Source: Syngnathus acus
Taxonomy: Eukaryota; Chordata; Actinopteri; Syngnathiformes; Syngnathidae
NCBI RefSeq assembly: GCF_901709675.1
Contig: NC_051091.1
Span: forward strand, 4,558,967-4,622,966
Length of the DNA: 64,000 nucleotides
Direction: 5' to 3'
The position numbers were made by a program, and so were the translations under genes. Positions 47,201 through 54,799 of this stretch are shown piece by piece. The notes under the pieces are model-generated. The model did not search any database, had not been told where the DNA came from, and worked only from the letters and a program-made list of their open reading frames with translations. The stretch's first letter is position 1; every line of letters begins with the position of its first letter.

Positions 47201-50200
47201 ATTTACCACGAAACTCTCTTAACTCTTCCTCTCGACAGACATTTGTTTTACTGAGTGGGGATGTTCTTGCAGAGCTCAGTAAACTCACTAAACTGTTAGC
47301 GACCTGCTCCTGAACTCGCTTCAGTCTGGCTCTCGTCGTGCAGAAACAGCCCTATTAGGAGCAACTAATTACGCCTGTAAAATCCCAATTCAGCAACAAA
47401 CTTTGTCAAGTCCAAATAAATCTCCGATTAGTTGTAAATGATTTGCAAAGCGCTTGGCAATTTCTCTCTCCGCGCTCTGAGAGCAGATGTTGCAGATACG
47501 TGCTGAGTTTGACTATGTCCAGATTGACTGTTTAGATGAGGTCAACTCGCTTTGGACCAAGTGTTTAATTAGCTCATGAAATGTCATAAACACACTTGTG
47601 TAGATGTGTGATGAAACAGATCGGAACGAGAAGCGCAGATGGTTGAATGATGCCCTTGTTGCTGTGATCAAACCCTAACAGCATCAAAGATCAGTGTCAC
47701 TTTATTTTAACTTGGTCTTCCTTGACCCCCCCCCCCAATTCCAATATTGTGTTTTTCAGATTCCGTTTTCTCTGGTGCAGTTTCCACTTTGGGAATATTT
47801 AAAGGTACGTTATACATACTTCCTTGGTTGGTCTACAACAGTGTTCCCCAACCTTTTTTTGCGCCACGGACCGGTTACGTGTCAGAAAAATGTTCGCGGA
47901 CCGGCCTTTATATAAAGAAATAATACATTTGTATAAATAAATAATACATTTATAATAAATATATAAATACGATGAAATAAAATGGTACGACTGGCATATA
48001 AAAACAAGTATAAACGACATGAAAATAAAACTCACCATTACGTTGAATTCGTGGGAGCACTGAGCTTGTTTCTCAGAAACGAGCCGGCGTAATCGGAGAC
48101 AATGACACCCGAAGTGGTTAAGGTTTGTCTTTTAATACAGGATGCTTGGTCTCCATGTGCCCAAGCACTTTTGAAGGCTTCATTGCCTCGTTAGCTAGCC
48201 TGTCGCCAGTCGCCACATATTATGCAGAGTGGGCTTGCTTGGCAAGTCAGTCACCTGTGGCGAAAACTCCAAATTTGAAGTAGGACTTTCTTTTAAATGC
48301 AGCTTTCCTTTTCTTAGAAGTCGTAGCCTCTTCTTCTTCCGTCTCCTCATTGAGCTTTTTTCCCTTTCCGAAGAAGCTTTCCAAACATCTCTGTTTCTTG
48401 CTCATTTTTGCTAGGCTTACCTGGCTCGAATGAGGTGACATGTCACGTGACCGAGACGAGCGTCTTGACCTGAACCGGCGGATATAATTGGGAGAGAATC
48501 GCCAATTTTTTCTATATTTTTCAAAATAAATTCTTATTCATTTTGCTAGCTTTGCGGGCTCGACTGGGGAAACATGTCACGTGACCGGGACGAGCGTCTT
48601 GACCTGAATTAATTGATCGTCGATAAAAAAATATATATATATTTGTGCGGCTTGGCGGCCCGGTACCAAGTGACCCACGGACCGGTACCGGTCCGCAGAC
48701 CGGGGGTTGGGGACCCCTGGTCTACAACATCATATTATGTGGCCCGCAAAGTCAAATTGTGCATTGACTTTGTTTCAATACTAAAATTACAAATTGTCTT
48801 TACTTTTTAAAAAAAAAGAAATAATGCTAGCAATTTTTATTGCCATTTAAAATACCCCCTTTTTTATTATTGCATCTGTCCTATCTCTTCATATCATCAT
48901 TTACAATAATAGTACCCAGTGATTAATACACAGTAACATATTTACAGCTGAGTAACCCTTAGTGGCAGCGAAAAGATGGATCGTCCCATCTCGGTTTAAT
49001 GGGTTCTTCACCCACCATTATCATTGCTCACAATTCATAACGTGTTCTACAAATCCACCCGTGCCCGTCTCGCCTTGGCTTTTCTTTTAGAATTAAATGT
49101 TTTAATGTGTTCCCTGGCCCGCGCCTTCGCCCTGTCTCCCCCTTTAATTGCATGGCTCCGGACACATTAAAAGCGGTTTCTTGCGTTTTGTTGGGGTGAC
49201 ATCATGTCTCAGGGGGCACGGGGAGGGGACCGTCAAACATTCCGTCAATGTTAAGGGGGGGCTAATGGTTCAGCTAATTTGCACAGCCGTTGTGTGTGCG
49301 TATCTCGGTGTGTGTCCTGATTTCTGACAGTTGCATTTTGGTAGCCACAATTGTGCCTTTGTCTCCCGCTGTCAAAGGCCTTCTCTTTCTGGGTGCATCT
49401 GGGAACTATGACCTCAATCTCTCCTGCTTCTCCTACTGTCCTACTTGTCTGCACTGACCGGAGCAAGCAACAAAATGCTCCCCTCTTTGCCCTTCCCCTT
49501 CTCTTCTCCTCTTTTATTATCCTTTCTCATCAACTCTTTTGACTTTGCTCTCTCTTGCAGACTCAGTGGTCACAGCGACGAGGTCACACGCTCCACTCTT
49601 GGCAAGCTGCGCTGTGCGGAGCTTTTGCAGGTGCAACGGATTATGGGTGCTGTTTTGGGGAAAGGTGGAAGGGGAGCCATGGTTGGATGAGGTGAAAAGG
49701 CCAATGTAGACCAGCCTTGTGGGGGGGGGGAAGAGGGGAGTTCGTTCAGCTGGTGAAGCTCAGCCTCACTCACACAGCAAATCGGCTGGCGGAGAGACAA
49801 ATGAAGGGAGAATAGAAAAAAACAATTCCAGACTGAACAGCATTAAATTGGATTTTTTTTTTTTTTGTCAGGAGGGAAAATGTCAGCCAATGAACAGCAA
49901 CCACATCAGACTTTATGGTCTCGTCTCAGCCTGGATGAGTATCAGGGAAGATGAGAGGAGCCGGTTCTAGGGAATGGGTCCCTGCAGCTGTGCGACCTCC
50001 GGACTATGAGTCCGTCAGGGTGCAATGACATGGAACAGACAAAACCTGTCCAAGAGATAGAAAAACATTTGGAGGTGGCATTACAGCCTTCAACCACTTC
50101 CCATTTGATAGGTGCGCCATTGTCGAGGAAGGCAGAGGAGTTGGAAGGAAGCCAACGAAGACCGTATTGGGAAAGATATGTGAAAATAGAATCATAGTCA

Positions 50201-53200
50201 GCCTGTCACAGCAACTCCGCATCACTAGTACGACCACCGCTACAACTACTACGCACAACGCTCACACATCTCAGGTCATCACCTGATTAGGTGTCAGCGA
50301 GTATTGCTCGAGGGAGGAATGAGTCAGATGGATTCAAAATGTGTGTGTGTGTTTGTAGCCTAACAGAGGAGCTCCCAGATGGATCATATTATCACCCGAT
50401 GAACGCCATGACGACGCTTCGCCGTTTATGGCTGCTTTTATATTTTACCCGAACGTATGTTGTGTTTGACAGTGCGCCTTTAATGTGGCTCTGACCTCAT
50501 ATTTGTGTTTGGCTGTAGGTGCGGTGGCAGCGATTGTTACCAATCCTCTTGACGTGGCAAAGACGAGGATTATGCTCGCCAAGGTATGCAAACGTCTCTC
50601 TGCACTCTCTCTTGCATACGCACACAAGGCCCTTTTTTAAACAAGCCTGTCAGGTGATGCCTCGCAGGCTGCGAACTGAATGAGGTAGAACCGGGACACT
50701 GAAGAAACACACACATCTGTCATCCCATCTGGACTGTGCACCGTGCTGGGCAGACATGTTTGTGGGGGCGGACCAGAAAGGACTGCGTCGAGAGTTTCCA
50801 TCTCAAGGCCGCTTGTCTCCGAGAGGCGAACCAGAAGGTTCTGCACGTTAACTCCTCATGGGACATCCTCCCATCATAAACACACATGAATGTTTCGAGT
50901 CCCCGCGGGAACTCTCACGACACAGTCGCATTGACACGCAAGCGATGTGCCCCTGTCACAGCCGCAATCGTTCATGTCACGTGGAGGGGAGTCTACCTTT
51001 TCCTTCAAGCAGATCGACTTGACAGGATTCGCTGCAGACGCTTCCCACTGTTTCTTTCATGCTCAGTCAGCCACACGCACACACACACACTGACTTTGTG
51101 TCTCTTTGCCATGTGCACTGACTTGACCCTTGTCCTGCGGGTGTGCGTTACCCTACAGAGATGGATGCAAAACTCTCCGGCCGGCTAAGCCTTATTGTGT
51201 AAATAAGGAGCACTAGACTGTAGGTTTGTGTGTGTGTGTCTGTGTGTGCATGTGTGTGTGTTTGGCTGGGCAAATGGCTGACCAGGATTCTAACTGCTTG
51301 TCTGGCTGTTTGTCGGGAGTTCTCACCTGGCTGTCCATGAGGAGCAAAGGGTCAAGTGGACGGTGGCTGAAGGAAGCTCATCTGAAGACTAAACTCTCTC
51401 TCTTTCTCTCGTTTCTGCAAAGCAGGAAGTTAAGCAGACCTTTTTATCCCTCATCACACCTCTATTGTGTGTCTCATTCCCGCTGTCTGTCTGTCCTAGG
51501 CCGGCTCAACCACGGCGAGCGGCAACATCCCACTGGTGCTTTGTGATGTGTGGAAGCGGCAAGGGCTTACCGGGTGAGTGTGTAGAGGCAGAGCTTGACC
51601 TTCCACGACATCTTTAGCCCGGCTCCTTTTCTGGCATGACCTCATTCCTCATGTAAGAAAGTTACAAGACAAAACAGAGGCCTGAATGTGGAGGGAGGCA
51701 AATATATACAACCACAGCTGGAGATGCGGGAAAAGTTTTTTCTGCCATGTCTTGGACGTGTCGTATTGATGACGACGGTAGTTGTAGTTGATAAAAAAAA
51801 AAAATTGTTTTGCAAAGGCGGTTTTATTTTCGAGGGAAACCAAGCCATGATGAGAAAATGAAGGGGGTGCCGTCGTAGCGCGGGGCCAAAGGCCTGCCGC
51901 TCGCGCTCGGGCATGGCCTGTACAAATTGCTGAGGCTTTAAAGCGCCAATTATGTTAATGGGCCCAATTGCGGTGAAGCCGAGCTCCAAAGCGCTTCCAT
52001 GTGTGCAGCGTGCCCCGCAGACCTCAGGCGGGGAGGGAGCGGCGTGACGCAGCCAAACTGACAACTAGGCAGCTTTCACAGTTCACAAGGAAAAGTTCAA
52101 AAGACAATTCTTTCTTTGCATTTTGGCACAGAAATCCACCCACACGAGCAGATTTGGGATTTTGTCTTTTTGAAAATAGCCGCATGCTTGGGTAAAAGCA
52201 TAAAGCTATCTTTAGACTCTTTCCTCAGGAGAGATGATTTGGCTGAGAGTGGGGAAATACCAGAGCATAGCAGCCGGTCCGATTGCGACGTCAACATGAG
52301 TCAGGGTGCGCGGGGGAGCTGAGGGAAACGTTTCAGCTCCGGCCTCAGCTCTGACGTCCGAAGTCCACGGGTGGGCATCGTACCAGACAGAAAACGTAAT
52401 GCTAGATGAGATGAAACAAGAAATGAGCCAAAACCAGCCATCACAGACGGGTGAAATCGGACGCTCTTTGCTCGTTTACCTGCATTCTCTGGATTTTACG
52501 TTTAGGTCAATAAGTCATCACCATGCATGGGTGAAATTTGCCATCTCCTCAAATCCCTGATTGAAGATTTGGACTGTCGTTAAGGCGATTCATGGAAAAG
52601 GGTGGGGACATCTCAATCTGCGAGTTGTGTCAAAATGAGTCGTAGGGTCGTTTGGCCGGCAAGACATAAAGGAAGGGTAGGGTCATGAATTGGAGGGGGG
52701 CGCTGAACCCTAATCCATAAAACAGCTGTGAGCCACTCTATCCATATTTATATCTTTGTCTACATCTGTCTATATTTATATCTAAATCCAGCTCTGTCTC
52801 CATATCTAGCTCTATATCTATCTCTATTTCTACATTGACCTCTATTTCTATCTCTATATCTAGCTCGAGTTCGCCCTCTATCTCGTCCTCGCTATCTCTT
52901 TCTACGTCGCTTTCAAATTCAATTTCTAACTTGCGATCTATCTCTATGTCGCTATCTATCTCGCCATCTATTTCGACTTCTATCTCGCTATCTATGTCGC
53001 TATCTAGCGCGAACTCTATGTCGCTATCTATCTCTATGTCTATCTCGCTCGGAATCTCTCGCCCTTTTTCCTTCTCTCTCTTTAGCAGGGAGTAGCATTT
53101 TATGGCTAATAGTCGCAGCACATCGTCTAAAATTGTATTTGTCCGCAGGCTGTTTGCAGGCAGCATACCGAGGATGACCTTCATCAGCATGGGCGGCTTT

Positions 53201-53248
53201 ATTTTCCTGGGAGCCTACGAGAAAACTCGCCGGACTTTGCTGTCGTAA
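34699..53248 (+). CDS. slc25a26: slc25a26, mitochondrial S-adenosylmethionine carrier (whole coding span, 10 exons)
   Basis: Inner-membrane carrier that exchanges cytosolic S-adenosylmethionine for mitochondrial S-adenosylhomocysteine, supplying methyl donor for mitochondrial RNA, protein and lipoate-pathway reactions. The ten exons join into 271 codons plus stop; human is 274. The three mitochondrial-carrier repeats each show their PX(D/E)XX(K/R) signature: PLDTIK at 26-31, PAEVVK at 111-116 and PLDVAK at 202-207. Family-specific runs include [70 protein letters not shown] and [16 protein letters not shown]. The start was chosen because [14 protein letters not shown] lines up with the human N-terminus without a gap. 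No frame break or missing signature residue is seen, so it should be functional. It diverges from dido1 and converges on lrig1. Confidence 0.97.
34945..35035 (+). mobile_element. Internally deleted SINE-like element
   Basis: GGGCGGCTCGGTGGCGCACG then TCCGCCTCAC resembles the head of fish elements. It is joined abruptly to an AAGTGGTTTGGAAGATGGAT tail and ATGA/TGAA repeats. The middle of the family consensus is missing. Confidence 0.5.
35201..35358. repeat. 79-bp tandem duplication in slc25a26 intron 1
   Basis: Copies at 35,201-35,279 and 35,280-35,358 have exactly equal length and differ at only a few bases. Each runs CTAAT(C/T)ATAACAAGACACT to AACAAGTCGT and contains a GCAAGTGCAG core. Confidence 0.95.
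35696..35852 (+). CDS. slc25a26: slc25a26 exon 2 (first carrier signature)
   Basis: [20 protein letters not shown], then TRLQSQQGF and [16 protein letters not shown]. The acceptor is GTTCCCCAG|GCTG and the donor GTG|GTAAGA, leaving one base. Confidence 0.95.
35906..36034. mobile_element. hAT-type miniature element (CAGAGG ends)
   Basis: The 129-bp element has ends CAGAGGCGGCAAATC and, reversed, CAGAGGTGGCAAATC (14 of 15 identical). The flanking octamers GTCTTATG and GTCATTAA are only partly alike, consistent with an aged target duplication. It lies 53 bp after slc25a26 exon 2. Confidence 0.7.
36490..36608 (+). CDS. slc25a26: slc25a26 exon 3
   Basis: [19 protein letters not shown] and [11 protein letters not shown], covering the second and third membrane helices. 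The acceptor is CTTTCAG|CCGC and the donor GAGACG|GTAAGT. Confidence 0.95.
36609..39853 (+). other. slc25a26 intron 3
   Basis: A 3.2-kb intron. It contains a short local duplication near 38,515-38,598 (TTGTTTGTATTTAAT...AAACTGTCATGT). No exon or large transposon is recognised. Confidence 0.6.
39854..39958 (+). CDS. slc25a26: slc25a26 exon 4 (second carrier signature)
   Basis: 35 codons: [20 protein letters not shown], then [15 protein letters not shown]. The acceptor is ATCTTGTAG|GTGG and the donor GAAGAG|GTACAA. The following intron is only 84 bp. Confidence 0.96.
40043..40090 (+). CDS. slc25a26: slc25a26 exon 5
   Basis: 16 codons, [16 protein letters not shown], in phase 0 at both ends (CTGTCAG|GGTG, GAGAG|GTACG). 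The 7.7-kb intron that follows is the largest in the gene. Confidence 0.95.
43839..43861. repeat. C23 homopolymer with adjoining CA repeat
   Basis: Twenty-three C residues run directly into a short GCACACACACAC tract; a CA tract also lies about 50 bp upstream. Confidence 0.9.
44207..44246. repeat. (CG)n(CA)n microsatellite
   Basis: A compound alternating purine-pyrimidine repeat, about five CG units then about fifteen CA units. It is a candidate left-handed DNA tract. Confidence 0.9.
47760..47804 (+). CDS. slc25a26: slc25a26 exon 6
   Basis: 15 codons, [15 protein letters not shown], near-identical to human. The acceptor is TTTTTCAG|ATTC and the donor TTAAAG|GTACGT. A hAT insertion begins 34 bp after the exon. 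Confidence 0.96.
47839..48719 (-). mobile_element. hAT-superfamily element, Zaphod-like, truncated
   Basis: The 881-bp element is flanked by a perfect 8-bp target duplication, GTCTACAA (47,831-47,838 and 48,720-48,727). The ends CAGTGTTCCCCAACC and, reversed, CAGGGGTCCCCAACC match at 13 of 15. Subterminal ACGGACCGG and GGACCGGTACCGGTCCG motifs and a CAAGCTCAGTGCTCCCAC segment recall the Zaphod/Tip100 group of hAT elements. Only the N-terminal part of a transposase remains, on the minus strand, so the element is non-autonomous. It sits in intron 6 of slc25a26. Confidence 0.88.
48130..48404 (-). pseudogene. Remnant of hAT transposase N-terminus
   Basis: The frame opens [17 protein letters not shown], the start typical of ZBED5/Zaphod-like transposases. 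It continues through acidic and basic stretches to KSYFKFGV. It is then broken by in-frame TGA and TAA and by a 7-bp GGCGACT duplication that shifts the zinc-knuckle region. The later segment [10 protein letters not shown] ... HMETKHP is in the original frame. The catalytic domain is absent. Confidence 0.75.
48731..48850. mobile_element. Fragment of a second hAT-type miniature family
   Basis: ATTATGTGGCCCGCAAAGTC and GTGCATTGACTTTG match the internal region of the GTGTCAAAC-ended family also seen at 62,087. The Zaphod-like element appears to have inserted beside this older fragment. Confidence 0.45.
49561..49630 (+). CDS. slc25a26: slc25a26 exon 7
   Basis: The exon reads [20 protein letters not shown], then AFA plus one base. 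It opens the third carrier repeat. The acceptor is CTCTCTTGCAG|ACTC and the donor TTGCAG|GTGCAA. Confidence 0.94.
50519..50583 (+). CDS. slc25a26: slc25a26 exon 8 (third carrier signature)
   Basis: The exon reads [20 protein letters not shown], then AK. The acceptor is TGGCTGTAG|GTGC and the donor GCCAAG|GTATGC. Confidence 0.96.
51500..51573 (+). CDS. slc25a26: slc25a26 exon 9
   Basis: The exon reads [20 protein letters not shown], then QGLT and two bases of Gly. The acceptor is CTGTCCTAG|GCCG and the donor ACCGG|GTGAGT. Confidence 0.95.
52738..53050. repeat. TATCTC/TATCTA-type hexanucleotide-like array in slc25a26 intron 9
   Basis: About 310 bp is built of imperfect TCTATATC, TATCTC and TCGCTATC units. 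On the minus strand it reads as an open, acidic Asp/Glu/Ile run, which is a by-product of the repeat and not a gene. It ends about 100 bp before exon 10. Confidence 0.85.
53149..53248 (+). CDS. slc25a26: slc25a26 exon 10 (C-terminus, stop)
   Basis: The exon reads [20 protein letters not shown], then [12 protein letters not shown] and TAA at 53246-53248. The acceptor is TTTGTCCGCAG|GCTG. Confidence 0.95.
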
Positions 53249-53371
53249 GCGTCTGTGAACGTCACGTAGCTGACGGCTCATTCCAAAGAACTGCTGTCAG
53301 CAAAAAATCGTGCGTTACGCACAATCGGTGGTTACTTACTGTTACATCCTGAAGGCCTTGCTTTAATACAC

Positions 53372-53550
53372 GGGTAGCCAACTCTCGTCCTCGAGAGCTT
53401 GTGCATGTTTTTTGTGTCTCTGTATTGCAACACACTTGATTCAAATGGTCAGATATTTAGGGAGGTTAGCAGAAGCTGCATAACATTCCTGATCATTTGA
53501 ATCAGGAGTGTTGCACCAGGGAGACAGAAAACATGCAGGATCGTGTTGGC
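53372..53550. mobile_element. Palindromic hAT-type miniature element in slc25a26 3'UTR
   Basis: Left-arm GCATGTTTTTTGTGTCTCTG ... CTTGATTCAAATGGTCAG pairs with the right arm, whose reverse complement begins GCATGTTTTCTGTCTC and ends CCTGATTCAAATGATCAG, around a spacer of about 35 bp. The TCCTCGAGAGC-like outer end is typical of abundant fish miniature elements. The right outer end is degraded. Confidence 0.75.
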
Positions 53551-53890
53551 TCGTGAGTGAACGATGGGTTCAAAAGAACGAATCTTTTCAGTGAACGAGA
53601 GTGAACAATCTTAAATTGGCAGATTACCCCAAACTTGAAATTGCAAGTCCTGTCGTTAATGCCCAATGAAGCTGGTGCCACCTCGCCGTAAAACAAAACC
53701 AAGAAGAAAATGACTTCCCGTTCACGAACGAGTCGTGATTGTATTTCCCGTTCACCTACTGGACGGATTTGTGAGTGAACGAGTCAGTGAGTGAGTGATT
53801 CCTGAGTGAACTGCCTTACTGTGCATCAACGGATCAGTCAGTGAACGTGTTGCGGCTCCTTGCTGAACAATTCAGTAAATGAACGTGAGC
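53551..53890. repeat. GTGAACGA-rich degenerate repeat region
   Basis: Many copies of GTGAACGA/TGAACGAG and their complement TTCACGAAC recur in both orientations through the 3'UTR segment. I cannot assign the region to a family. Confidence 0.5.
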
Positions 53891-54182
53891 CAGAATGTCG
53901 ATAAATGATTTGCCAAGGAAAGAAAGAACCACACTCTGAAACACCACTTCTTTTGTACTCGTTTTCTCCAAGCTAACGACTAACTTTTATTTCATGAAAG
54001 GATGCGCCGTTATGCAACAGCGGGGAGATTATGCTTCTCTTTGGGTAATCTTTATTTTATAACACTTACAGTAGTTTTTAAATAACGTGTATGCATATAC
54101 ATGCCTAAATATTGTTATCCAATTTATCTACTGCAATTTCACATTAGATTGCTGGTTTGAAATTTACTTTTATTATTATTTT

Positions 54183-54188
54183 AATAAA
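54183..54188 (+). terminator. slc25a26: slc25a26 polyadenylation signal
   Basis: AATAAA is followed within about 25 bp by a GT-rich element (GTCTGGTGTTTTGTTCC), giving a 3'UTR of about 0.95 kb. A second AATAAA at 54335-54340 may give a longer form. Confidence 0.7.
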
Positions 54189-54387
54189 CATTTCTGTTAA
54201 AACTTGTCTGGTGTTTTGTTCCTTGTTTTTATATTTTTGGGCATGAAAACATAAAAATCTGACATTTGGTTATCTGCTTTATATGACAATATGTATGTGT
54301 TTTACGTTGTGTAATATGTGTTGGTGTCCCCCAAAATAAAGAGCAAGTAGTCAAATACACGTTCTTGACACGTACAAAATGCATAAA

Positions 54388-54795
54388 GTTATTAGGTACA
54401 CCTGAAAATAGTGGTGTACCTAATGGAGTGTCCTTGTGACGTCACAGATCAACCAGCCAATCAGAAAGTGGGGGTGAGGGCGGGTGTGGCACTTTTCACT
54501 TAAACCAGGGGTGTCGACCTCCAGTCCTCGAGGGGCCGCGTTCCAATATGTTTGCCAAGTTACCCTCGTTAAACACACCTGCGTGAAAAGATTTTGTTCA
54601 TTTTCACGTTCTGCAGGAGCCCAACTTTTCACACAGGTGCACTTAACGAAGGAATCTTGGAAAACATGTTGGAACGCGGCCCCGAGGACTAGAGCTTGAC
54701 ACCTGTGACCTTTGACCATGATATTTCCCTAATAAAGTGGCCTGTTATTAGGTACATTTGAAAATGGCGGTGTACCTAATGGGGTGTCTGAGTGA
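54388..54795. mobile_element. Composite: paired 45-bp repeats enclosing a palindromic miniature element
   Basis: Outer units at about 54,392-54,437 and 54,748-54,795 both read AGGTACA(C/T)(C/T)TGAAAAT, then GGTGTACCTAATGG(A/G)GTGTC, in direct orientation. Between them an inverted-repeat element runs from CAGGGGTGTCGACCTCCAGT (54,506) to CTAGAGCTTGACACCTG (ending about 54,705). Its arms share GGCCGCGTTCCAA(T/C)ATGTTT. No transposase is present. Confidence 0.7.
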
Positions 54796-54799
54796 CTGC

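Larger units (their letters stand above)
40091..47759 (+). other. slc25a26 intron 5
   Basis: A 7.7-kb intron. It contains a C23 run next to CA repeats (43,839-43,875), a CG/CA repeat (44,207-44,246) and high-complexity stretches with homeodomain-like TAATTA/CTAATTAC cores (about 45,940-46,300 and 47,350-47,600) that could be regulatory. I recognise no coding exon. Confidence 0.6.

Noticed and set aside
52738-53190. Minus-strand 150-codon acidic Asp/Glu/Ile frame
   Set aside because: It is a translation of the TATCTC-type array in slc25a26 intron 9, with no non-repeat domain.
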